DNA of 64,000 bases from assembly GCF_005217455.1 (NCBI RefSeq), contig NZ_SZPQ01000002.1:62001-126000 (forward strand). Reading direction: 5' to 3'. This document shows, one piece after another, positions 48,033 to 61,283 of the stretch. Under the pieces are notes generated by a model. That model worked only from the letters and a program-made list of their open reading frames with translations. It made no database searches and was not told the DNA's origin. The stretch comes from Martelella alba. GTDB lineage: Bacteria; Pseudomonadota; Gammaproteobacteria; Enterobacterales; Enterobacteriaceae. Made by a program: the position numbers and the translations under genes. Position 1 is the first letter of the stretch. The number at the start of each line of letters is the position of its first letter.

Positions 48033-48271
48033 GTATCGACTCTGAATACTTCGCGTTGCGTCGCGGCGGCAAGGGAGCGACAAATTCGTCGGGAACGAAT
48101 TTGAACCGCCAACGGCGGGCCTCCGGCGAGAGACAGGATGTCTCTCATCACCCCCAGGAGCATAGCCGACGATATGACCTGACTATGTGACCTGACTGTG
48201 TAACCTGTCGATATGACCGGGGTGACCGAACGCAGCCAACAAAGAGGCAACGTGAAGTATGACGAGTATAA
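48033..48271. repeat. Dispersed intergenic palindromic repeat, copy 2
   Basis: The left end ATACTTCGCGTTGC and right end GCAACGTGAAGTAT are near-perfect inverted repeats. The interior has two small hairpins (AAATTCGT/ACGAATTT and GAGAGACA/TGTCTCTC) and a run of 13-base direct repeats. The outer parts match the shorter copy at 34149. It stands upstream of lapA, between lapA and pgpB, in a 465-base stretch without a gene. Confidence 0.75.
48171..48222. repeat. Four degenerate 13-base tandem repeats
   Basis: Units are GATATGACCTGAC, TATGTGACCTGAC, TGTGTAACCTGTC and GATATGACCGGGG, with no spacers. They sit within the palindromic element. Too short and spacer-less for CRISPR. Confidence 0.7.
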
Positions 48272-48439
48272 AGTAGCATTTCCCGTGGTCCTAAGGAAAT
48301 CCCGCGCAGCATTAAAGGGTCATGGCGAGAACAAATGCCGCCGCTTGCGACGACGGTAAGCCGGATGGACATCGTCCCCCCGCGTCTCTTAATCATAGCC
48401 GTTGGCGGCGAAGCGGTACCCACCCGGGTCAGGCGAAAA
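48272..48439. other. Gap between repeat copy 2 and pgpB
   Basis: The remaining 168 bases of the lapA-pgpB interval hold no supportable gene. Short plus-strand frames are shadows without a ribosome-binding site. Confidence 0.4.
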
Positions 48440-49210
48440 TCAGCCGGCCCGTCGGGACTCGGGACGACGGAGATTCCCCGTTTCCTCCGGCGCGGGCGAC
48501 AGCGGGCCAATCAGGCATTGCGCCAGCCAGCAGGCCGATGTCACTAACATAAAGGCGAGCGCAATCCCCATTGCCACGTCCCGTGGCCAATGCATGCCCA
48601 GCACCAGGCGGCTTATCATGACCATGGCCGACCAGAGCATCACAACGAACGCCGTTTTGTAGTGCCGCCGCGGCCAGAGCAGACCCAATGCCAGCAGACC
48701 CCAACTGGCGGCGAACACCGAATGGCCCGAAGGGAAGGCGAAACCCGTCTCATGCTGCCAGTGCCGCCGAAGCCAGTCAGGGATCCGCTTTTGCTGTTCC
48801 AGCGCATCTTTCACCCATTGTCCCCGTGCGTGACGGGGTAACGCGTAAAAAGCCCGCTCATTCATGCCGTAGTTGCCGGCCATCCACACCACGTACGGGC
48901 GCGGTTCCCGCACGCCGTTTTTAATGATGGACTTGGCGCCCTGGCCGAGCAACAACACCGCCAGTAAAATCCCCGCCAACGCCAGCGCCTGCCGCCAGCG
49001 ATACCGCAGACACCACAAGAACCAGCCGCCCAGAACCAGGCTGCTGAGCACGCCCCAGGGCGCGGTGACGGTCTGAGTTACCCAGAACAGCGCCCGCCAC
49101 CACCAGGCTTCGTTATCCGGATGCCACTGCCAGCCACTGACCCACACCGACAATGGGATTATCATGAATATCAACGCACCCAGTCCGGTGCGTTTCGCTA
49201 TCGCCAACAT
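48440..49210 (-). CDS. pgpB: Phosphatidylglycerophosphatase B
   Basis: The 256-residue PAP2-family integral membrane phosphatase has motif 1 in KNGVREPRP, motif 2 FPSGHS and motif 3 SRLVLGMHWPRD, with six predicted helices. It dephosphorylates phosphatidylglycerophosphate and undecaprenyl pyrophosphate on the periplasmic side. ATG 49210 aligns with E. coli; an open frame extends another 205 codons through ribA on the opposite strand and is spurious there. It is divergent from ribA. Confidence 0.93.
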   Translation of the reverse strand: MLAIAKRTGLGALIFMIIPLSVWVSGWQWHPDNEAWWWRALFWVTQTVTAPWGVLSSLVLGGWFLWCLRYRWRQALALAGILLAVLLLGQGAKSIIKNGVREPRPYVVWMAGNYGMNERAFYALPRHARGQWVKDALEQQKRIPDWLRRHWQHETGFAFPSGHSVFAASWGLLALGLLWPRRHYKTAFVVMLWSAMVMISRLVLGMHWPRDVAMGIALAFMLVTSACWLAQCLIGPLSPAPEETGNLRRPESRRAG

Positions 49211-49468
49211 AAGGCCTTCCGTCAAGCTTTGCCGCAAAGCGCACCCTGGCCGGAGGGCGAAATGCGCATATCGGCCGGTGCGTGTTGGAAATTGTGACAG
49301 GCAAATGACAACTTTGCCATGAATAAACGCGAATCCGTCGCCTGTTGCGGACGAATTTATGGCAAAATACCTGGCTAATGGAATTTTGCGCATCAATTTT
49401 TCCCGGGGCTGGTCAAACAAGCCGGGAACCCGTAGGATGCGCGTCATTATCTGGTTTTGGAGAGCGAC

Positions 49469-50062
49469 ATGCAGCTTAAACGTGTGGCAGAGGCCAAACT
49501 GCCGACTCCCTGGGGCGACTTTTTGATGGTCGGCTTCGAAGAAATCGCCACGGGACACGATCACCTGGCATTGGTTTATGGCGATATTTCCGGCGTAGAG
49601 CCGGTATTGGCGCGGGTGCATTCGGAATGCCTGACCGGCGACGCCCTGTTCAGCCTGCGGTGCGATTGCGGTTTCCAATTGGAGGCCGCCCTGACGCATA
49701 TCGCCGAGGAGGGCCGGGGCGTGTTGCTTTATCACCGCCAGGAAGGCCGCAATATCGGCCTGCTGAACAAAATCCGCGCCTATGCCTTGCAAGATAAGGG
49801 CGCCGACACGGTGGAAGCCAATCATCAGTTGGGTTTCGCCGCCGACGAGCGGGATTTCACCCTTTGTGCCGATATGTTCAAGCTACTGGGCGTCGAGTCG
49901 GTGCGGTTGTTGACCAACAACCCGCAAAAAGTCGAGATCCTCGCCGAAGCCGGGATCCGCATTGTCGAACGCGTGCCGTTGATCGTTGGGCGTAACCCGG
50001 AGAACGCGCGCTACCTCGATACCAAGGCGGCCAAGATGGGCCACTTGCTCAACGGTGAATGA
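49469..50062 (+). CDS. ribA: GTP cyclohydrolase II
   Basis: The 197-residue enzyme opens riboflavin synthesis by converting GTP to 2,5-diamino-6-ribosylamino-4-pyrimidinone 5'-phosphate. Zinc ligands Cys54, Cys65 and Cys67 ([17 protein letters not shown]) are all present, with RQEGRNIGL in the catalytic region. ATG 49469 has GGAG six bases upstream. It converges with acnA; a hairpin (50069-50088) lies between. Confidence 0.96.
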   Translation: MQLKRVAEAKLPTPWGDFLMVGFEEIATGHDHLALVYGDISGVEPVLARVHSECLTGDALFSLRCDCGFQLEAALTHIAEEGRGVLLYHRQEGRNIGLLNKIRAYALQDKGADTVEANHQLGFAADERDFTLCADMFKLLGVESVRLLTNNPQKVEILAEAGIRIVERVPLIVGRNPENARYLDTKAAKMGHLLNGE

Positions 50063-50068
50063 CCCTGC

Positions 50069-50088
50069 GCCATCGGCCTCCCGATGGC
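50069..50088. terminator. Hairpin between ribA and acnA
   Basis: A perfect stem GCCATCGG/CCGATGGC with loop CCTC lies between convergent stops. The lack of a T run leaves terminator function unproven. Confidence 0.35.
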
Positions 50089-50107
50089 GGCCGATGGGCA
50101 AAGCGCC

Positions 50108-52780
<2,673 letters not shown>

Positions 52781-52809
52781 AACTCCTCCAGGCTATTATC
52801 ACCGTCATC

Positions 52810-52860
52810 TTTTGCGTTACGGCAAGGCGTAGGCGGGAACCACCCTGCCGCAACGCAAAA
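52810..52860. promoter_or_regulatory. Imperfect inverted repeat in the acnA leader
   Basis: TTTTGCGTT-A-CGGCA-A-GG faces CC-C-TGCCG-C-AACGCAAAA across a 15-base spacer. It lies between cysB and acnA, most likely in the acnA 5' untranslated region or promoter. There is no T run, so it is not an obvious cysB terminator. Role unknown. Confidence 0.45.
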
Positions 52861-53040
52861 TTGCGGGGGGAATAATATTTATTATAGTCATAACCCTATG
52901 GGAATTGAGGCTATCGCGCCACGATTTTATATAATGACTGCAACTTTTTCATAACATCGCCATGTCCAACCTTGGGGAGGGGCGGCCCCGCCGTTACCGC
53001 GCCAGGGTGAGCAGCCTGACCGATGAGCCTTCCGGCGCGG

Positions 53041-54120
<1,080 letters not shown>

Positions 54121-54170
54121 TTAATACTATTTAATCATAAAAAATCTGTATATATAACTTATTTATAAAC

Positions 54171-54202
54171 CAAAAAAAAACCAACCCGCAGGTTGGTTTT
54201 CC
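54171..54202 (-). terminator. Intrinsic terminator of topA
   Basis: On the minus strand AACCAACC, loop TGCG, GGTTGGTT is followed by a run of T, 40-70 bases after the topA stop. Confidence 0.9.
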
Positions 54203-54243
54203 TTGAGCCGCCATAGCCCGCCATCGGCTCGGCCGCCAGCCGA

Positions 54244-56832
54244 TTATTTGGCTACCGCCTGCCATTTGCCGTCAGTATAAAACGCGGTCCACCCCGTGGC
54301 TTTACCGTCTTTTTCCGACGCGACATATTGCTGTTTGGTCTTGCGGCTGAACCGCACCAAGGTTTTGTTGCCATCGGGATCGGTTTGCGGCGCATCAGCC
54401 AGATAACGCAACTTTTCCGGTAACCGGTCGCGGAAACGGGCCAATTCCTCCACCAACGGCGCACGGGTTTCCCGCGATTTCGGGAAAGTGTTGGCCGCCA
54501 GGAACACGCCGGCCGCGCCGTCGCGCAGGACGAAATAGGCATCTGATTTTTCGCACGGCAATTCCGGCAACGGTACCGGATCCTCTTTCGGCGGCGCGAC
54601 CTCGCCATTGCGCAGGATTTTGCGGGTATTGCGGCACTCGTCATTGGTACATGCCATATACTTGCCGAAACGGCCCAGCTTCAAGTGCATATCGGATCCG
54701 CACTTCTCGCATTCCACCACCGGGCCGTCATACCCTTTGATGCGAAATTCCCCCTCTTCGATTTCATAACCGTCGCATAAGGGGTTATTGCCGCAAACAT
54801 GCAATTTGCGGTGATTATCGATGAGATAGCTGTCCATGGCGGTGCCGCATTTCTTGCAACGCCGGCGCGCGCGCAGGGCATTGGTCTCGGCATCGTCGCC
54901 TTCCAGCACATTCAGGGTTTCCGATTCCGGGATCAGATTGATGGTGGTCTTGCATCTTTCCTTGGGCGGCAGCGCGTAACCGGAGCAACCGAGGAACACG
55001 CCGGTACTGGCGGTGCGGATCCCCATTTTACGTCCACAGGTCGGGCAATCGATGGTGGTCATCACCATCTGGTTCTGCCGCATGCCCCCCTCTTGCGGAT
55101 CTTTCTCGGCCACTTCCAGCTGCTGGCTGAAATCGGTGAAAAACGAATCCAGCACTTCCTTCCATTCCGCCTGATTGGACGCCACCTGATCGAGTTTGTC
55201 CTCCATGCGGGCGGTGAAATCGTAATTCATCAGCTCGCGAAAATTTTCCTCCAGCCGATCGGTGACGATTTCCCCCATTTTTTCGGCGTAGAATCGCCGA
55301 TTTTCCACATGAACGTATCCGCGTTCCTGAATGGTGGAAATAATGGAAACATAGGTGGATGGCCGGCCAATGCCGCGCTTTTCCAGTTCCTTTACCAGCG
55401 ACGCTTCGCTATAGCGGGCGGGGGGCTTGGTAAAATGCTGGCTCGGCAGCAGTTTTTCCAACTCCAGCGTCTGCCCCACTTGAACGGCGGGCAATGTACG
55501 ATCCTCATCCCCTTTGCGCAACGCCGGCATCACCCGGGTCCAGCCGTCAAAACGCAGGATGCGTCCCTTGGCCCGCAGGGAAAACTCGCCGGCCTTGACC
55601 GTCAGCGTGGTGGAATCATACAGGGCCGGCGTCATCTGACAAGCCACGAATTGACGCCAGATCAGTTGGTAAAGCTTTTGCGCATCGGCTTCCATGTCCT
55701 TTAGCTGTTCAGCCAGATTGGCCACATCGGAAGGCCGGATAGCCTCGTGGGCTTCCTGGGAATTTTCCTTGCTGGCGTACTCGTTGGCCTGCTTCGGCAG
55801 ATATTTCCCGCCGAATTCCCGTTCGATATACCCGCGGGCCATGTTGAGCGCATCCTGGCTCAGGTTGGTGGAATCGGTACGCATGTAGGTGATGTGCCCG
55901 GCCTCATAGAGACGCTGGGCCAGCATCATGGTTTTTTTCACGCCGTACCCCAGCCGGGTGCTGGCGGCCTGTTGCAGCGTGGACGTGGTGAAGGGCGCGC
56001 CGGCTTTGCTGCTGGTGGGCTTATCCTCGCGGTCGGCGATGACATAGCGGGCTTTTTCCAAGTGCTCCACCGCCGCCTGGCTTTGCGCTTGGTTGACCGG
56101 TCTGAAGGGTTTGTCGCCTTGATGGGTGACTTGCATTTGCAATAGCGACTGGGCCGACACCCGCAAATCGGCATGCAATTCCCAATACTCTTCAGGCACA
56201 AAGGCCTTGATTTCCCTCTCCCGCTCCACCACCAGACGAACGGCCACCGACTGCACGCGGCCAGCCGACAATCCGCGCGCCAGTTTTTTCCATAACAGCG
56301 GCGAAACCATATATCCCACGACCCGATCCATGAAGCGCCGCGCCTGCTGAGCGTTCACCCGGTCGATATTCAGCTCGCCGGGGCTTTTGAAGGCCTGGGT
56401 GATGGCGTTGCGGGTGATTTCGTTGAACACGACCCGGCTAAAACGCTGGGCGTCGCCGCCGATCACCTCGCGCAAATGCCAGGCGATGGCCTCTCCTTCG
56501 CGGTCAAGGTCGGTTGCGAGATAAACGTGTTCGGCTTCCTGCGCCAAGGCCTTGAGTTCGGTCACGACCTTTTCTTTGCCGGGCAAAATCTCATAACGGG
56601 CTTTCCAGCCATGATAAGGATCTATTCCCATGCGATTAACCAATGCACTTTGCGCGTCGCTTTTCCCTTTCGTTTTTTTCGTTGTTTCGGCGCTTTTTTT
56701 ACTGGCGGAACCGCTGGTGGGCAAATCACGGATGTGACCGACGCTGGACTTAACCACGTAGTCATTACCTAAGTATTTATTAATCGTTTTGGCTTTCGCC
56801 GGGGATTCAACGATAACGAGAGCTTTACCCAT
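54244..56832 (-). CDS. topA: DNA topoisomerase I
   Basis: The 862-residue type IA topoisomerase relaxes negative supercoils. TOPRIM domain at the N-terminus ([14 protein letters not shown], acidic motif DLDREGE near 108-114), catalytic Tyr316 in [11 protein letters not shown], and three C-terminal tetracysteine zinc motifs (from CPTCGRK, CKKCGTA and CEKCGSD). ATG 56832 has AAAGG upstream; the longer frame from 56982 is not conserved. About 420 bases of control region precede it. Confidence 0.97.
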   Translation of the reverse strand: MGKALVIVESPAKAKTINKYLGNDYVVKSSVGHIRDLPTSGSASKKSAETTKKTKGKSDAQSALVNRMGIDPYHGWKARYEILPGKEKVVTELKALAQEAEHVYLATDLDREGEAIAWHLREVIGGDAQRFSRVVFNEITRNAITQAFKSPGELNIDRVNAQQARRFMDRVVGYMVSPLLWKKLARGLSAGRVQSVAVRLVVEREREIKAFVPEEYWELHADLRVSAQSLLQMQVTHQGDKPFRPVNQAQSQAAVEHLEKARYVIADREDKPTSSKAGAPFTTSTLQQAASTRLGYGVKKTMMLAQRLYEAGHITYMRTDSTNLSQDALNMARGYIEREFGGKYLPKQANEYASKENSQEAHEAIRPSDVANLAEQLKDMEADAQKLYQLIWRQFVACQMTPALYDSTTLTVKAGEFSLRAKGRILRFDGWTRVMPALRKGDEDRTLPAVQVGQTLELEKLLPSQHFTKPPARYSEASLVKELEKRGIGRPSTYVSIISTIQERGYVHVENRRFYAEKMGEIVTDRLEENFRELMNYDFTARMEDKLDQVASNQAEWKEVLDSFFTDFSQQLEVAEKDPQEGGMRQNQMVMTTIDCPTCGRKMGIRTASTGVFLGCSGYALPPKERCKTTINLIPESETLNVLEGDDAETNALRARRRCKKCGTAMDSYLIDNHRKLHVCGNNPLCDGYEIEEGEFRIKGYDGPVVECEKCGSDMHLKLGRFGKYMACTNDECRNTRKILRNGEVAPPKEDPVPLPELPCEKSDAYFVLRDGAAGVFLAANTFPKSRETRAPLVEELARFRDRLPEKLRYLADAPQTDPDGNKTLVRFSRKTKQQYVASEKDGKATGWTAFYTDGKWQAVAK

Positions 56833-57257
56833 TTTTACCTTTACCTGAATGATTTCTTCTGTAAAAAGAAGCTTTTTTGTGCGCCAGACCCTGGCTGGGC
56901 TTGCCTCTGTTTTTATATTGCGGCAGCACCGCCAAAAATCAACCTCTTTCTCAACGGGTGTTTTCTTGATTGCAACATTCAATTAACTCTCTGTTAAATA
57001 TAATAAATTTATCAATATTAACCCATGATATTGATAAATTCATTACCGAAACGGGCTGACCGACTCGTCCGGAGCCATGGAGGCCCACACTGTACATGAT
57101 TAAAAACTTGACGCAACTTATTAGCGATGCAAAAAAGACCTCGGTTGTAAACCAATTAAGGAAAAAAAGTCCGCTTTCCGAATAAACCTTAGTCTGTTTG
57201 CAGCCAAACACAACCGGGGATTACAATAGTCCCGGCATTGACACAGGAGCGAAACTT
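56833..57257. promoter_or_regulatory. topA-yciN divergent control region
   Basis: These 425 AT-richer bases hold no gene. E. coli topA is driven by several supercoiling-sensitive promoters from the same place. A perfect inverted repeat lies at 57006-57040 (separate entry). Individual promoters could not be assigned with confidence. Confidence 0.5.
57006..57040. repeat. Perfect 13-base inverted repeat upstream of topA
   Basis: AATTTATCAATAT and ATATTGATAAATT are separated by nine bases. The AT-rich symmetry suggests an operator or a cruciform-forming site. It lies 174-208 bases before the topA start. Confidence 0.7.
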
Positions 57258-57512
57258 ATGCGTGCGAACACCACCCCCATTGATCGGCAGAGCCTGCTTG
57301 CCGAGGCGAATAGAATCATTCGCGAACATGATGAATATATGCACGGAATGGAAGCGACCGACGTTGAGCAAAAAGGCGGCGTGCTGGTTTTCCGCGGCGA
57401 GTTCTTTTTGGACGAGAACGGAATACCCACCCGCAAGACCACGGCGGTGTTTAATATGTTTAAACACCTGGCCGTCGTCCTGTCGGAGAAATATCATTTG
57501 CAGGAAGGGTAA
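57258..57512 (+). CDS. yciN: YciN family protein
   Basis: The 84-residue cytosolic protein matches E. coli YciN (83): [20 protein letters not shown] and [12 protein letters not shown]. Function unknown. GGAGC precedes ATG 57258 by eight bases; the frame opens earlier at 57198 without support. It is divergent from topA and convergent with sohB, with a GC hairpin between. Confidence 0.93.
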   Translation: MRANTTPIDRQSLLAEANRIIREHDEYMHGMEATDVEQKGGVLVFRGEFFLDENGIPTRKTTAVFNMFKHLAVVLSEKYHLQEG

Positions 57513-57524
57513 TTTGACCATGAG

Positions 57525-57545
57525 GGGGCCGAAACAGCCGGCCCC
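57525..57545. terminator. Hairpin between yciN and sohB
   Basis: GGGGCCG/CGGCCCC with a 7-base loop lies in the 40-base convergent gap. No T run, so terminator function is tentative. Confidence 0.4.
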
Positions 57546-57552
57546 GCTAATA

Positions 57553-58599
57553 TTACAGCAATGGCTTTTGGCTCCGTTGCCACCAATGCAGCAACCGTCC
57601 CTCGATACTTAACGCCGCACTATCGGTAAAACGCGAAAGCAAACGTTTACGTCTGGTGTATTTGATACCGATAACTTCATGATCGGCCATTTCGGCAATC
57701 AATAACTCATCACTGGTGCCGATGGCGTCAATGAGGCCGAGTTCCCTGGCCTGGCTGCCGTACCAATGTTCCCCGGTGGCGACCGCATCGATATTCAGCG
57801 TGGGGCGCATATCCTGGACAAAGCGTTTGAACAATTGATGGGTTTCGTTCAGGTCCTGGCGAAATTTTTCCCGTCCCTGTTCGGAATTTTCGCCAAACAG
57901 CGTCAAAGTCCGTTTGTAGGCGCCGGCGGTATGTAATTCGATATCGATATCATTACGCTTGAGCAAGCGGTTAAAATTGGGAATCTGCGCCACCACGCCA
58001 ATGGAACCGAGAATAGCGAACGGCGCGGCGATGATCCGATCGGCCACGCAAGCCATCATGTAGCCGCCGCTGGCGGCGACCTTATCCACCGCCACCGTCA
58101 GGCGAATGCCATGCTCGCGCAGCCTTTGCAGTTGCGACGCCGCCAACCCATAGCCGTGAACCACCCCGCCGGGACTTTCCAGTCGCAGCAGCACCTCGTC
58201 CTCCGGTCGGGCGACCGCCAGCACCGCCGAAATTTCCTCGCGCAGCGAGCTGACCTCACCGGCATCCATGCTGCCTTTGAAGTCCAGCACGTACAAACAG
58301 GATTTGCCCGCCGCGCCGTCGCCTTGGCGGGCGCGGGCGCGGGCCAATTTGGCATCCTGCTTTTCCTGTTTTTTAAAGCGCTTGTGCCAGATACGCTGCT
58401 CGGCTTCACCCATACGGGCCAATTGCATCTCGCGCCGCATCTCGCGATAGTGCTTGCCCAAATCCTGTATCTGCAGTTCGCCCTGACGCCGCCGTTGCCG
58501 CTGCCGCAAACCGATAACCAACAACAAGACCGCGCCGATGGCTAGAACCACGGTGACGGCCTTGGCCAGAAATAATCCATAATTGAGTAAAAATTCCAC
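57553..58599 (-). CDS. sohB: Inner-membrane S49 peptidase SohB
   Basis: The 348-residue protein (E. coli 349) has an N-terminal membrane segment (about 8-30), a charged coiled region and an S49/SppA-type serine protease domain with nucleophile Ser177 in KVAASGGYMMACVADRI. It is described as a probable periplasm-facing peptidase; multicopy sohB suppresses htrA defects in E. coli. The 280-base gap upstream, shared with divergent yciK, shows nothing else I can name. Confidence 0.95.
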   Translation of the reverse strand: MEFLLNYGLFLAKAVTVVLAIGAVLLLVIGLRQRQRRRQGELQIQDLGKHYREMRREMQLARMGEAEQRIWHKRFKKQEKQDAKLARARARQGDGAAGKSCLYVLDFKGSMDAGEVSSLREEISAVLAVARPEDEVLLRLESPGGVVHGYGLAASQLQRLREHGIRLTVAVDKVAASGGYMMACVADRIIAAPFAILGSIGVVAQIPNFNRLLKRNDIDIELHTAGAYKRTLTLFGENSEQGREKFRQDLNETHQLFKRFVQDMRPTLNIDAVATGEHWYGSQARELGLIDAIGTSDELLIAEMADHEVIGIKYTRRKRLLSRFTDSAALSIEGRLLHWWQRSQKPLL

Positions 58600-58879
58600 A
58601 CTGCCGCCTTGGGTAAAATGATTTGCATGAGACTTATTCTAACCAACGACCGGCTTTCCGTCGCCAGATAATTCGGAATATTCCTGATAAACTGCACAGT
58701 TACCGCAATCCGGCGCCCCATCGGGACGCCGTGCCCCTCCCCCTACCCATCCCCTGGTCCATCCTTTGGCCGACCGCAGACGATGCATTGAAATCGGGCG
58801 GCCTTTCAGGCATAACAGGAAAAGCCATTCCGGCATCCACCGCCGAGCCGGCCGTTCCCGTCAGTCAAAGGAGTACGAC

Positions 58880-59638
58880 GTGTTTTACCAGCCCGCGCGC
58901 AATCTGCTGCAACAACGTATCATTATGGTGACCGGCGCCGGCGACGGTATCGGGCGCGAAGCGGCCTTAACCTATGCCCGTTACGGCGCGTCGGTGATCC
59001 TGCTGGGCCGAACGGCGGCCAAGCTGAACGCGGTGCGCTCGCGTATCGCCGACGAGGGCGGCGCCCAAGCCCGCGTGGTGGTCATGGACCTGTTGCAAGC
59101 CGCCGATGAGGATTACCGGCGGCTGGGCGAGGAGTTGCTGGCCCAAGTGCCCCGGTTGGACGGTTTGCTGAACAATGCCGGTCTGCTCGGCGAAGTGGCG
59201 CCCATGGCGCGTCAATCCGCTGACAGTTGGCGCCAGGTCATGGCGGTGAACGTTAACGGTACCTTTTTGTTGACCCAGGCCATGCTACCGCTTTTGCTCA
59301 AGGCGTCCCGGCCGTCGCTGGTGTTCAGCACCTCAAGCGTCGGCCATCGCGGGCGCGCCAACTGGGGCGCTTACGCGGTATCGAAGTTCGCCACCGAAGG
59401 TATGATGCAGGTTCTGGCGGATGAATACCCGGTCGGAACCCTGCGGGTCAATAGCGTGAATCCCGGCGGTACCCGCACGGCCATGCGGCGGCGGGCCTTC
59501 CCCGACGAAGACCCAAACAGACTTCCGACCCCGGCCGATATCATGCCGATATATCTTTACCTGATGGGTGACGACAGCCACCGCAAAACCGGCATCTGTT
59601 TCGATGCCCAGCCGGGCCGCAAGCCGGGACCGGCGTGA
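58880..59638 (+). CDS. yciK: Short-chain dehydrogenase YciK
   Basis: The 252-residue SDR oxidoreductase has cofactor motif TGAGDGIG, NNAGLLG and catalytic Tyr/Lys in YAVSKFA, ending DAQPGRKPGPA. It matches E. coli YciK in length. Substrate is unknown. The start is GTG with AAAGGAG six bases upstream; the longer frame from 58766 is unsupported. btuR begins 18 bases after the stop, so the pair is an operon. Confidence 0.95.
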   Translation: MFYQPARNLLQQRIIMVTGAGDGIGREAALTYARYGASVILLGRTAAKLNAVRSRIADEGGAQARVVVMDLLQAADEDYRRLGEELLAQVPRLDGLLNNAGLLGEVAPMARQSADSWRQVMAVNVNGTFLLTQAMLPLLLKASRPSLVFSTSSVGHRGRANWGAYAVSKFATEGMMQVLADEYPVGTLRVNSVNPGGTRTAMRRRAFPDEDPNRLPTPADIMPIYLYLMGDDSHRKTGICFDAQPGRKPGPA

Positions 59639-59656
59639 AAAGGACGAAAAGAAATT

Positions 59657-60247
59657 ATGAGCGAAGAACGCCACCAGCAACGCCAGCAGCGCCTCAAAGA
59701 GAAAGTGGATGCCCGGATCGCCGCCGCCAATGAGCAGCGGGGAATTCTTATCGTGTTCACCGGCAACGGCAAGGGAAAGACCACCGCCGGCTTCGGTACG
59801 GTCACCCGCGCGGTCGGTCACGGCATGCGGGCCGGCGTGATCCAGTTTATCAAAGGACAATGGCCCAACGGCGAACGCAACCTACTGGAAGCCCACGGCG
59901 TGGAATTCCAGGTCATGGCCACCGGTTTTACCTGGAACACCCAAGACCGCGTCAGCGATCGGGCCGCCGCCCAGGAAGTCTGGCAACATGCCCGCCGCAT
60001 GTTGGCGGATGACACCCTGGATCTGGTCCTGCTCGACGAGCTCACCTACATGGTGGCCTATGATTATATCGATTTACCCGAGGTTATCGCGGCGCTTAAA
60101 GCACGGCCCCATCACCAGACCGTCATCATTACCGGACGGGCCTGCCACCGTGAACTGACGGATTTGGCGGATACCGTCAGCGAACTGCGGCCCATCAAGC
60201 ACGCCTTCGACGCGGGTATCAAGGCGCAGCAAGGCGTCGATTGGTGA
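59657..60247 (+). CDS. btuR: Cob(I)yrinic acid a,c-diamide adenosyltransferase
   Basis: The 196-residue enzyme has P-loop GNGKGKTT (about 36-43), then GVIQFIKGQWPNGE, LVLLDELTY and VIITGRACH, as in BtuR/CobO. It adds the adenosyl group to corrinoids, allowing use of salvaged B12. The length equals E. coli BtuR. It is downstream of yciK and converges with rluB. Confidence 0.97.
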   Translation: MSEERHQQRQQRLKEKVDARIAAANEQRGILIVFTGNGKGKTTAGFGTVTRAVGHGMRAGVIQFIKGQWPNGERNLLEAHGVEFQVMATGFTWNTQDRVSDRAAAQEVWQHARRMLADDTLDLVLLDELTYMVAYDYIDLPEVIAALKARPHHQTVIITGRACHRELTDLADTVSELRPIKHAFDAGIKAQQGVDW

Positions 60248-60270
60248 ATTCCGCAAGGTCGGCCCGGATG

Positions 60271-61152
60271 TCAATCGCCGGCGCGTTTGGCGCCCGAGCC
60301 GCCCCTTCTTCCCGACGTGAGCTGGGTGTGGCGTTTTACCGCCCGGCGGATTTGGTTGGCTTTCAACCGGCGGCGGTCGCGCTCAACCGGTACCTTGGAT
60401 ACCGTTTCAGCCGGCAGCGATACCAGCTCGCGCAGATAATTGGTCTGGGCCAGCGGCAGTTCGGTCCAGCCGCCGCGCGGTAACCCCTTGGGCAGGGCGA
60501 TATCGCCATAGCGGGTGCGGATGAGACGGCTCACCTGCACGCCGACCGCCTCCCACAAACGCCGCACCTCACGGTTGCGCCCCTCGTTCAATGTCACGTT
60601 GAACCAAAGGTTAACCCCTTCGCCGCCCTGAAAACTTAAGGTCTTAAACGCGCCCGGCCCGTCTTCCAGTTGCACGCCCTGGGTCAATAGCCGGCGTTTT
60701 TCGTCATCCACCTGGCCGAAGACCCGCACCGCGTACTCCCTTTCCACTTCATGACGGGGATGCATCAGCCGGTTGGCCAGCTCGCCATCGGTGGTAAACA
60801 GCAACAACCCGGAAGTGTTGATATCCAGCCGCCCGACCGCTATCCAGCGCGCGCCCGTAAGCCGCGGCAGCCGATCAAAGACCGTGGGACGCCCCTCGGG
60901 ATCCTTGCGGGTGCAAAGCTCCCCTTCCGGTTTATAATAAGCCAGTACCCGGCAGACGGATTCATCGGAAGCCGCGACGGTGATCACCCGACCGTCCACC
61001 CGAATCTTTAACGCGCCGACGGCGTCGACCCGATCGCCCAACGTGGCGATCTTGCCATTGACGCTAACGCGGCCCTGTTCGATAAGGGATTCGATTTCCC
61101 GGCGGGATCCCTGGCCGGCGCGGGCCAGGACTTTTTGCAATTTTTCGCTCAT
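60271..61152 (-). CDS. rluB: 23S rRNA pseudouridine(2605) synthase RluB
   Basis: The 293-residue enzyme has an N-terminal S4 RNA-binding domain ([18 protein letters not shown]) and a synthase domain with catalytic Asp110 in [13 protein letters not shown] basic C-terminal tail runs from about residue 245. It modifies U2605 of 23S rRNA. Followed on the other strand by btuR, as in E. coli. Confidence 0.95.
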   Translation of the reverse strand: MSEKLQKVLARAGQGSRREIESLIEQGRVSVNGKIATLGDRVDAVGALKIRVDGRVITVAASDESVCRVLAYYKPEGELCTRKDPEGRPTVFDRLPRLTGARWIAVGRLDINTSGLLLFTTDGELANRLMHPRHEVEREYAVRVFGQVDDEKRRLLTQGVQLEDGPGAFKTLSFQGGEGVNLWFNVTLNEGRNREVRRLWEAVGVQVSRLIRTRYGDIALPKGLPRGGWTELPLAQTNYLRELVSLPAETVSKVPVERDRRRLKANQIRRAVKRHTQLTSGRRGGSGAKRAGD

Positions 61153-61283
61153 GGCGCTTCCTCACGTGTCGCCTTCACAGGCGTCTGGTCTGGTTGAACC
61201 GCCGCGACAAAGCGTCGCGCGGCCGCACATACTACACCAATTTTAACCCCGGGGGCTATATCGGACGCGAACGCGGCGGCGAC

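Noticed and set aside
48171-48222. 13-base repeats as a possible CRISPR array
   Set aside because: Units are too short, adjoin without spacers, and no cas genes are present.
49211-49825. Extension of the pgpB frame through ribA
   Set aside because: It is antisense to a highly conserved gene. PgpB homology and the ATG at 49210 define the real start.
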